Source of the DNA: Pedobacter sp.
GTDB taxonomy: Bacteria; Bacteroidota; Bacteroidia; Sphingobacteriales; Sphingobacteriaceae
Length of the DNA stretch: 5,427 nt
Assembly (NCBI GenBank): GCA_030149995.1
Contig: JASLGV010000204.1
Coordinates: forward strand, 1-5,427
Reading direction: 5' to 3'
This document shows, in pieces, positions 1 through 4,959 of the stretch (position 1 is the stretch's first letter; the number at the start of each line of letters is the position of its first letter). A model generated the notes under the pieces. That model was not told the DNA's origin and did no database searches. It was given only the letters and a program-made list of their open reading frames with translations. The position numbers and the translations under genes are program-made.

Positions 1-1104
1 GTGGTACGCGACCATCCCGGAGCATTTAAAGTAAGGGTTTTATCGGCGCTTAAAAATGCCGGACTGCTAATTAAGCAGGCACTTGAATTTAAGCCTGATG
101 TGGTGGTGATCTGCGATACGGAGCAGTATAATGAGGTGAAAAATGCTTTGTCGGGTCAGAACATACAGGTGTTGGCAGGAGAAGAAGCCCTGAGCGAAGC
201 TGCTGCTTATGCACCCAGTGAACTGGTGCTAACGGCCTTAATGGGTTCTGTAGGTTTAAAACCAACCATAGCCGCCATTCGTGCGGGTAAAGACATTGCA
301 TTGGCCAATAAGGAAACCCTTGTGGTTGCAGGCGAGCTGATTACTGCACTGGCCGCTGCGCACCGGGTAAAAATTTTACCGGTAGATTCCGAGCACTCGG
401 CTATCTTTCAATGTCTGGCAGGAGAAGAAGCAAATGAAATTGAAAAGATCTATCTCACAGCTTCCGGCGGACCATTTTTAGGTAAGCAAAAAGATTTTCT
501 GCTGTCTGTAAAAAAGGAGCAGGCCTTAAAACATCCAAACTGGGTAATGGGTGCCAAGATTACCATTGATTCGGCCAGCCTGATGAACAAGGGACTGGAA
601 GTAATAGAGGCAAAATGGCTGTTTAACTTAAATGCCGATCAGGTTGATGTGGTGGTACATCCGCAATCAATTGTTCACTCGATTGTGCAGTTTACCGATG
701 GGTCGATGAAAGCTCAGATGGGCCTGCCAGATATGAAGTTGCCTATTCAGTATGCTTTTTCCCATCCCGGGAGGCTAAAAAATGATTTTAAGCGTTTTAA
801 TTTTCTCGACTACCCGAATTTAAGTTTTCAGCAGGCCGATACAGAGACCTTCAGAAACCTGAACCTGGCTTACGAGGCATTGCAACGGGGCGGTAACATT
901 CCTTGTATTTTAAATGCGGCAAATGAGGTGGTGGTAGAAGCTTTTCTGAACGATCGGATTGGTTTTCTGCAGATGAGCGATGTAATTGCCCATTGTATGG
1001 AAAACATTAAATTTACCGAAAAACCCGAATTGAGCGATTATTTAGAAACTGATAAACATAGCCGTATCTTAGCGGCCGAATTAGTAACAAAGAACATCTT
1101 TTAA
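1..1104 (+). CDS. dxr: 1-deoxy-D-xylulose 5-phosphate reductoisomerase, 5'-truncated by window edge
   Basis: Dxr (IspC) converts 1-deoxy-D-xylulose 5-phosphate to 2-C-methyl-D-erythritol 4-phosphate with NADPH and a divalent metal, the committed step of the MEP isoprenoid pathway in the cytoplasm. The 367 visible residues carry the family signatures in order: ANKETLV (102-108), the metal-binding DSE (129-131), TASGGPF (153-159), HPNW (178-181), DSASLMNKGLE (190-200) with the expected Ser, Asn, Lys and Glu ligands, HPQSIVHS (220-227), and LNAANEVVVEAF (304-315). The first codon is GTG, but it is not the true start. Family members begin about 20 residues earlier with the NADPH-binding GSTGSIG stretch, which is missing here, so the gene runs off the left edge. 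It ends with TAA. rseP follows after 32 nt without a terminator, so the two are probably co-transcribed. I see no missing catalytic residue in the visible part. Confidence 0.97.
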   Translation: MVRDHPGAFKVRVLSALKNAGLLIKQALEFKPDVVVICDTEQYNEVKNALSGQNIQVLAGEEALSEAAAYAPSELVLTALMGSVGLKPTIAAIRAGKDIALANKETLVVAGELITALAAAHRVKILPVDSEHSAIFQCLAGEEANEIEKIYLTASGGPFLGKQKDFLLSVKKEQALKHPNWVMGAKITIDSASLMNKGLEVIEAKWLFNLNADQVDVVVHPQSIVHSIVQFTDGSMKAQMGLPDMKLPIQYAFSHPGRLKNDFKRFNFLDYPNLSFQQADTETFRNLNLAYEALQRGGNIPCILNAANEVVVEAFLNDRIGFLQMSDVIAHCMENIKFTEKPELSDYLETDKHSRILAAELVTKNIF

Positions 1105-1136
1105 CATCTAACGAATAAAAAATTTTATAAGAGAAT

Positions 1137-2453
1137 ATGAATGGATTGATTATGGCGGGGCAGCTGCTGCTCGGATTGTCTATTTTGGTTATATTACACG
1201 AATTAGGGCATTTTTTGGCAGCCAGGGCATTTGGAATTAAAGTAGAAAAGTTTTATCTGTTTTTTGATGCATGGGGCTTTAAGCTCTTTAGTTATAAAAA
1301 AGGCGATGTAGAATATGGTGTTGGATGGCTGCCTTTAGGTGGTTATGTTAAAATAGCCGGTATGATTGACGAAAGCATGGATACCGAACAAATGGCGCAA
1401 CCGGCGCAACCCTGGGAGTTTCGTTCAAAACCAGCCTGGCAACGTTTAATTGTAATGCTTGGGGGTATTATTGTAAATGTGATTGTTGGGATCATCATTT
1501 TCTGGATTCTTACGTTTAAATATGGTGTTACCTACACCCCAAACAGTGCCGTGGTAAATGGTATACAGGTAGGTAAAATTGCCGCTGATATCGGTCTTAA
1601 AAACGGCGATAAAATCTTAGCCATTAACGGTAATAAAGTGATCCGCTTTGAAGAGCTGAAAAGTTCTAAAGTTTTAATGGGCAATACAACTTTAACCGTG
1701 ATCCGTGGCGACCAGACGATTGAAATCAAGGTGCCGGGCGATTTTTTAAATAAGGTGGCAGATGGTAAAAGCCTGTTTGTTGAACCGCGTTTAAAAACCA
1801 TTGTAGACAGCTTAATGGCTGGCTACGGTGCAGAGAAAGCCGGCATCCAGGTAGGCGACCGTATAACAGCTGTAGATGGTGTTCCGGTTAATTTCCAGGA
1901 TGAGGTTAAACCAATTGCACTGAAGAAGAAAGGTGAAACGGTAGCTGTATCGGTAGACCGCAAAGGACAACCTTTACAGTTTAACGTAAAAGTAGATACT
2001 TCGGGAGCCATTGGTTTTTATGGTCACTTTAATGAAATTCAACGCAAAACAATTTCTTATGGTTTCTTTGCCGCTTTACCGGTAGGGGTGGATATGGCCT
2101 GGAATACCTTTGCCGATAATGCAAAAGGCATTGGTAAAATGGTTACCGGAAAAGTAAGTGCACGGAACATCAGCAGTCCGATTGGAATTGCAAAGGTTTA
2201 TGGCAGTACATTCGACTGGGTAAAATTCTGGACCTTAACTGGTCTTATTTCAATGGCACTGGCATTTATGAATTTGTTGCCAATTCCAGGACTTGATGGC
2301 GGTCACGTGGTATTCCTTTTAATAGAAATGGTACAACGCAAACCCGTAAGTGAAAAAGTACTTGAAAAAGCGCAGATCGTTGGCTTTGTCCTCCTGATCG
2401 GATTAATGGTCTTTGCTTTTGGTAATGATATTTTAAAAATATTCGGTAAATAA
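1137..2453 (+). CDS. rseP: RseP-type site-2 protease (intramembrane zinc metalloprotease)
   Basis: This is an inner-membrane zinc metalloprotease of the M50B/site-2 protease family, which cleaves transmembrane segments of anti-sigma factors and similar substrates after a first periplasmic cut. In the 438-residue product the first membrane helix carries the zinc motif HELGH (21-25). It is followed by the conserved LGGYVKIAG (67-75), a second hydrophobic helix (about 104-126), two PDZ-like domains (about 130-200 and 215-285) with the GLKNGDKILAING and GIQVGDRITAVDG repeats, and a C-terminal membrane part with the third zinc-ligand motif in NLLPIPGLDGGH (379-390). A last hydrophobic helix lies at about 412-430. 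The length is normal for two-PDZ members. The start at 1137 is the first ATG of the frame; an ATG at 1152 is an alternative. The gene sits 32 nt behind dxr and ends at a strong terminator. The natural substrate cannot be read from this window. Confidence 0.95.
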   Translation: MNGLIMAGQLLLGLSILVILHELGHFLAARAFGIKVEKFYLFFDAWGFKLFSYKKGDVEYGVGWLPLGGYVKIAGMIDESMDTEQMAQPAQPWEFRSKPAWQRLIVMLGGIIVNVIVGIIIFWILTFKYGVTYTPNSAVVNGIQVGKIAADIGLKNGDKILAINGNKVIRFEELKSSKVLMGNTTLTVIRGDQTIEIKVPGDFLNKVADGKSLFVEPRLKTIVDSLMAGYGAEKAGIQVGDRITAVDGVPVNFQDEVKPIALKKKGETVAVSVDRKGQPLQFNVKVDTSGAIGFYGHFNEIQRKTISYGFFAALPVGVDMAWNTFADNAKGIGKMVTGKVSARNISSPIGIAKVYGSTFDWVKFWTLTGLISMALAFMNLLPIPGLDGGHVVFLLIEMVQRKPVSEKVLEKAQIVGFVLLIGLMVFAFGNDILKIFGK

Positions 2454-2473
2454 TTTAGGTTTTACAGATACAG

Positions 2474-2531
2474 ACCGCAGCTACCGGAGATATTGAAATG
2501 GAAATTTCAAAGCCGGTAGCTGCGGTTTTTT
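2474..2531 (+). terminator. Strong rho-independent terminator after rseP
   Basis: A perfect 14-bp stem is formed by ACCGCAGCTACCGG (2474-2487) and CCGGTAGCTGCGGT (2513-2526). Above an internal loop a second 7-bp stem, TTGAAAT (2493-2499) with ATTTCAA (2504-2510), closes a GGAA tetraloop of the GNRA class. A run of six T follows (2526-2531). It should end the dxr-rseP transcript. The hairpin is longer than most intrinsic terminators and ends only 14 nt before the hscB start codon, so it would also form the 5' leader of any read-through hscB message. Confidence 0.85.
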
Positions 2532-2545
2532 AATGACAGAGAAAA

Positions 2546-3085
2546 ATGAACGAAGCTCCTATAATAAATGATTATTTTGCTTTTTATGCCATTCCGGTTA
2601 AGTTTAACCCGGATCTGAACGAGATAAAAAGTAAATTCTACGCGTTTAGCAAACAATATCACCCTGATTTTTATGCAGGTGAAACAGCCGAAAAACAGGC
2701 TGAGGTATTGGAGCTGTCTACTTTAAACAACAAGGCTTATCAGGTACTCAGCAACCCAAAGAAAAGATTGCAGTACATTCTGGAGCTTACAGGCACCCTT
2801 GTAAAAGAGGAAAGCTATCCCTTGCCACAGCATTTCTTAATGGAAATGATGGAGGTGAATGAGGCCATTATGGAGCTTGAATTTGAACCGGATGCGGGCA
2901 GACTGCTGCAGGTAAGTTTATCGGTTGATGAGATCGAAACACAACTGTTTAACGAACTGAAAAGACTGTCTGATGCTTTTGACGCTGAAGCGGGCAATGC
3001 AAAAGAGGTTCTGTTTCAAATTAAAGACGTATACTACCGTCAGAAATATATAGACCGCATTCGCGAGCGTTTGCCTAAACGTTAA
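2546..3085 (+). CDS. hscB: HscB-type J-domain co-chaperone for Fe-S cluster assembly
   Basis: HscB stimulates the ATPase of the Hsp70 HscA (or a DnaK substitute) and delivers the scaffold protein IscU for Fe-S cluster transfer in the cytoplasm. The 179-residue product has an N-terminal J domain (about 8-80) opening with DYFAFYAIPVKF. It contains the HPD tripeptide needed for Hsp70 activation (39-41) and the LNNKAYQVLSNPKKRLQYIL helix (60-79). A linker leads to the C-terminal helical HscB domain (about 90-177), where LPQHFLMEMMEVNEAI matches the IscU-binding helix seen in the family. The length is close to the usual 170-175 residues. The ATG at 2546 is the only start that keeps the J domain complete; an ATG at 2533 is in another frame and soon hits a stop. 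No iscU, hscA or ferredoxin gene is adjacent, so it stands alone here. It lies directly behind the rseP terminator, and its own promoter is not obvious. Confidence 0.9.
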   Translation: MNEAPIINDYFAFYAIPVKFNPDLNEIKSKFYAFSKQYHPDFYAGETAEKQAEVLELSTLNNKAYQVLSNPKKRLQYILELTGTLVKEESYPLPQHFLMEMMEVNEAIMELEFEPDAGRLLQVSLSVDEIETQLFNELKRLSDAFDAEAGNAKEVLFQIKDVYYRQKYIDRIRERLPKR

Positions 3086-3123
3086 GGTGTTGAACACCAG
3101 ATTGTCAAAACACAGATAAGTTT

Positions 3124-3153
3124 TTGTAAAGAAAGGGCTTTGTTCTATTTTAG
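3124..3153 (+). promoter_or_regulatory. Possible promoter for the DUF3817 gene
   Basis: A TTG (3124-3126, within TTTTTG) is followed after 19 nt by TATTTTAG (3146-3153). The spacing fits the Bacteroidetes consensus, and the second element matches TAnnTTTG at six of eight positions. It lies 17 nt before the ATG at 3171, in the 85-nt gap behind hscB. The match is imperfect and the region is AT-rich, so this is only a candidate. Confidence 0.35.
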
Positions 3154-3170
3154 GAAAAATCATCAGATAT

Positions 3171-3476
3171 ATGAACAATTCCCTTTCTCTTTTCCGTAAA
3201 GTTGCCGTAGCCGAAGGCATCTCTTATTTATTGTTGTTATTTGTAGCCATGCCCTTAAAGTATGCAGCCGATTTACCTTTGTTTGTAAAGTATACCGGCT
3301 GGGCACATGGTTTACTCTTTGTGTTGTATGCTGCTTTGCTGGTTATGGTATGGCAGGAACAGAAATGGAAATTGGGTAAAACGGTTTTAATTTTCCTGGC
3401 TTCTTTAATTCCTTTTGCACCCTTTGTGGTAGATAAGCGCTTAAAGCACGAAATACCTGGAAATATAAACGATTGA
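3171..3476 (+). CDS. Small DUF3817-family integral membrane protein
   Basis: This 101-residue protein has three predicted membrane segments (about 12-28, 42-60 and 70-87). It carries the features I associate with the DUF3817 family: an early AEGISYLLLLFVAMPLKY (14-31), TGWAHGLLFVLY (42-53) in the second segment, and a third segment ending PFAPFVVDK (81-89) before a charged tail. The conserved Glu in helix 1 and His in helix 2 are polar residues inside membrane helices and may matter for function. No biochemical role is established for the family as far as I know, and I assign none. The ATG at 3171 gives the whole first helix. The gene is separated from hscB by 85 nt and from the tRNA by 96 nt, so it is probably transcribed alone or by read-through from hscB. 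Confidence 0.85.
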   Translation: MNNSLSLFRKVAVAEGISYLLLLFVAMPLKYAADLPLFVKYTGWAHGLLFVLYAALLVMVWQEQKWKLGKTVLIFLASLIPFAPFVVDKRLKHEIPGNIND

Positions 3477-3520
3477 TCTTGATGTGGATAGGTTCTTTTT
3501 TTAGATAAAATGAAAATATT

Positions 3521-3552
3521 TTTGGCATTTATGTAATCTATTTATACATTTG
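3521..3552 (+). promoter_or_regulatory. Bacteroidetes-type promoter of tRNA-Leu
   Basis: TTTG (3521-3524) is followed after 20 nt by TACATTTG (3545-3552), a full match to the TAnnTTTG -7 element used by the primary sigma factor of Bacteroidota. Both the elements and the spacing fit. Transcription should start a few bases downstream, leaving a 5' leader of about 16 nt before the tRNA at 3573. This is the cleanest promoter in the window. Confidence 0.8.
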
Positions 3553-3572
3553 CAGCCCGTCCAGATAGGAAT

Positions 3573-3655
3573 GCCCGGATGGCGGAATTGGTAGACGCGC
3601 TGGTCTCAAACACCTGTGGGAAACCGTGCCGGTTCGACTCCGGCTCCGGGTACTA
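3573..3655 (+). tRNA. tRNA-Leu (anticodon CAA)
   Basis: This class II tRNA folds as expected. The acceptor stem is GCCCGGA (3573-3579) with TCCGGGT (3645-3651), including a G-U pair at its end. The D arm (stem GCG/CGC, 3582-3584 and 3596-3598) contains the TTGGTAGAC-type loop. The anticodon loop is CTCAAAC (3605-3611) with anticodon CAA at 3607-3609, which reads UUG leucine codons. The long variable arm is at about 3616-3627. The T arm is GCCGG-TTCGACT-CCGGC (3628-3644). The discriminator base is A (3652). The genome then reads CTA, so the CCA tail is not encoded and must be added by nucleotidyltransferase; the mature encoded part ends at 3652. The anticodon stem has one T-T mismatch (3601 with 3615). 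Confidence 0.95.
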
Positions 3656-3698
3656 AGCCAGAGTTAACTCTAATTTGAGTTCTAACTCTGGCTTTTTT
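3655..3698 (+). terminator. Rho-independent terminator of tRNA-Leu
   Basis: A perfect 12-bp stem, AAGCCAGAGTTA (3655-3666) with TAACTCTGGCTT (3683-3694), is capped by a short inner stem ACTC/GAGT (3667-3670 and 3677-3680) with the loop TAATTT. The T-run covers 3693-3698. The hairpin begins three bases behind the discriminator base, so the tRNA 3' end is processed right at the foot of the terminator. Confidence 0.85.
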
Positions 3699-3865
3699 AC
3701 GTCCTAAAGTGGCGTTTATTTGGTAAATAAGCTGTATTGCTTGATTTACCTTTCCGGTTCGACCTTTATTATTCTCAATTGTCCATTTTTCGCCGTAGAC
3801 CGAATCAATACTATCCAGCTGATGTTCAATATCTTGGTTTAAATACAATCGGTCAGGCTTTTCTA
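3699..3865. other. Spacer between tRNA-Leu and the arsenic genes, no convincing gene
   Basis: I see no supported gene here. The minus strand has an open frame running from about 3906 through the spacer into the tRNA. Its last part is the usual antisense translation of a tRNA (reads GAGVEPARFP), and the rest (for example IEHQLDSIDSVYGEKW) matches no family I recognise. The spacer also contains CCGGTTCGAC (3754-3763), identical to the T-arm sequence of the tRNA at 3629-3638. It could be decayed accessory DNA at an island edge, but that is inference. Confidence 0.4.
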
Positions 3866-3868
3866 TTG

Positions 3869-3892
3869 TTAATCGTATTATTGCGATATTAA
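3869..3892 (+). promoter_or_regulatory. Possible operator: imperfect dyad upstream of the sigma factor gene
   Basis: TTAATCG (3869-3875) and CGATATTAA (3884-3892) form an inverted repeat with one extra base in the right arm. The core ATCGTATTATTGCGAT (3872-3887) is self-complementary at 12 of 16 positions. It lies where the -33 region and spacer of the promoter ending at 3903 should be, a usual place for a repressor of the ArsR type. No arsR gene is in the window, so the binding protein is unknown. Confidence 0.35.
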
Positions 3893-3895
3893 AGG

Positions 3896-3903
3896 TAGCT
3901 TTG
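3896..3903 (+). promoter_or_regulatory. -7 promoter element of the arsenic cluster
   Basis: TAGCTTTG matches the Bacteroidetes -7 consensus TAnnTTTG at every fixed position and lies 14 nt before the ATG at 3918, giving a very short leader. No good TTG is found about 20 nt upstream (the place reads TCG). A weak -33 box would fit a promoter that is regulated or needs an activator. Confidence 0.5.
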
Positions 3904-3917
3904 TATTTCTAAATGTT

Positions 3918-4520
3918 ATGAACATGAAAACTGTAGAGCATAAACTTGAAGAATGTTGCAATCTCAATGAGGTCGTTGAATCTTATTATAATGAGCTTAA
4001 AGGCTATCTGATTAATCAAACCAGAGACTCAGAACTTTCAGAGGAATTGCTTCAGGAGATTATGCTGAAAGCTACGCTTGCGCATCGCAATGGAGCGTCT
4101 GTTTATAATGTGAGGGCTTGGTTTTATACAATCGCCCGAACCACTTTATCTGATCATTTTAGAAAGTTGAGCGTGGAAGCAAGGCTAAAATCCATCATTT
4201 CATCGGATGAACCGATTTATGAGGATCAAAAGGACGAATTAGCAGGTTTGATTGATAAGTACTTAAAACCAATGATTGGTTTACTCCCTGAAAAATATTC
4301 GATCCCCCTTATTTTATCGGATATTGAAAATATGCCTCAAAAATCTATCTCCGAAAAATTGGGATTGAGTTTAACTGCTGTAAAATCCAGGGTACAACGT
4401 GCCCGTAAACAACTATTAGAATTGATTTGGGACTGCTGTAATGTAGAAACTGATAAGAAGGGTAATTTCGTTTCCTGTACCATAAAGCCCACTTGTGAAG
4501 CTCTAAACAAGATTAAATAA
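3918..4520 (+). CDS. SigZ-like ECF RNA polymerase sigma factor with paired cysteines
   Basis: This is a sigma-70 family factor of the extracytoplasmic-function type with only regions 2 and 4. Region 2 covers about residues 20-85, with ELLQEIMLKA (43-52) as the core-binding part and VRAWFYTIARTTLSDHFRK (65-83) as the -10 recognition part. Region 4 covers about 119-170, with LLPEKYSIPLILSDIENM (122-139) and the helix-turn-helix ISEKLGLSLTAVKSRVQRAR (144-163). A short tail follows with Cys173-Cys174, Cys187 and Cys193; another pair, Cys13-Cys14, lies near the start. The tail with CC and an aspartate-glycine stretch resembles SigZ-type factors as I recall them. No anti-sigma gene is next to it. 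It precedes arsD by 67 nt on the same strand, so it may control, or be co-transcribed with, the arsenic genes. An ATG two codons later (3924) is an alternative start. Cysteine-based metalloid sensing is an inference. Confidence 0.85.
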   Translation: MNMKTVEHKLEECCNLNEVVESYYNELKGYLINQTRDSELSEELLQEIMLKATLAHRNGASVYNVRAWFYTIARTTLSDHFRKLSVEARLKSIISSDEPIYEDQKDELAGLIDKYLKPMIGLLPEKYSIPLILSDIENMPQKSISEKLGLSLTAVKSRVQRARKQLLELIWDCCNVETDKKGNFVSCTIKPTCEALNKIK

Positions 4521-4587
4521 TTTTTTTTAAAATTTTGCGTCTTTTCTTCTCTTGCTCCGTCATCTCTGTAAATTAAATATTATAGTT

Positions 4588-4941
4588 ATGACAGAATTAA
4601 TAAAAATTACCATTTATGAAATGGGTGGATGCTGCTCAACCAGTTTGGTAAGTCCACAAAGTTATGCTGAACTACAGCGTATAGAAAACAATTCGATAGA
4701 TCTTGAAAAACAAGGTGTTAAGCTTTTAAGGATTAATGTTGCGATGAAACCCCAGGTACTTAGGGAAGAGCCTGCCTTAGCGGAATTTCTGGAAAATAGA
4801 GGTTCTGAAGTTTTTCCAGTTACAGTAGTAGATGGTAAGGTTGTTAAATCGGTAGAATTCCCTACCGAGGCTGAATTATCGGAATGGACAGGGGTTACTT
4901 TTCAACACAAGGTTATAGTTGGCAACTGCTGCGGCCAGTAA
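4588..4941 (+). CDS. arsD: ArsD-type arsenite metallochaperone
   Basis: ArsD binds As(III)/Sb(III) in the cytoplasm and passes it to the ATPase ArsA, raising the pump's affinity for arsenite; it can also act as a weak repressor. The 117-residue product has the thioredoxin-like ArsD layout: a beta strand, then the vicinal cysteines in GGCCSTS (Cys15-Cys16), LEKQGVKLLRINVAMKPQ (39-56), the EEPALAEFL helix start (60-68), FPVTVVDGKVVKS (76-88), FPTEAELSEWTGV (91-103), and a C-terminal Cys114-Cys115. The third metal-transfer cysteine of the plasmid R773 protein (Cys18 in CCSTGVC) is a valine here, and the second C-terminal pair is missing. The start at 4588 was chosen because it places the family N-terminus correctly; an upstream TTG at 4552 would add 12 residues unlike ArsD. 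The arsA gene follows after 18 nt, so the two form an operon. Confidence 0.92.
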   Translation: MTELIKITIYEMGGCCSTSLVSPQSYAELQRIENNSIDLEKQGVKLLRINVAMKPQVLREEPALAEFLENRGSEVFPVTVVDGKVVKSVEFPTEAELSEWTGVTFQHKVIVGNCCGQ

Positions 4942-4959
4942 TTTAAAAACATAAATTTT

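Noticed and set aside
89..301. Minus-strand open frame inside dxr
   Set aside because: Antisense shadow of a well-supported conserved gene; no family motif and a biased composition.
1532..2011. Two minus-strand open frames inside rseP (1532-1801 and 1823-2011)
   Set aside because: They lie fully inside the PDZ-coding part of rseP and have low-complexity translations with no recognisable domain.
2815..3220. Minus-strand open frames over hscB and the following gap (2815-2997 and 2918-3220)
   Set aside because: The longer one covers the hscB 3' half, the gap and the start of the DUF3817 gene. It shows no motif, and the + strand genes explain the sequence.
3606..3848. Annotating the minus-strand frame as an 80-residue protein gene starting at TTG 3848
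   Set aside because: Its C-terminal part is antisense to the tRNA and its terminator (the familiar GAGVEPARFP artefact), and the start codon is arbitrary; kept only as a low-interest finding.
4521..4537. T-run after the sigma factor gene as a terminator
   Set aside because: There are eight T in a row but no GC-rich stem in front of them; it is more likely AT-rich spacer inside an operon.
4552..4587. Upstream TTG start for ArsD adding 12 residues
   Set aside because: The added residues do not resemble the ArsD N-terminus, and the ATG at 4588 puts the CC motif at the expected distance from the start.
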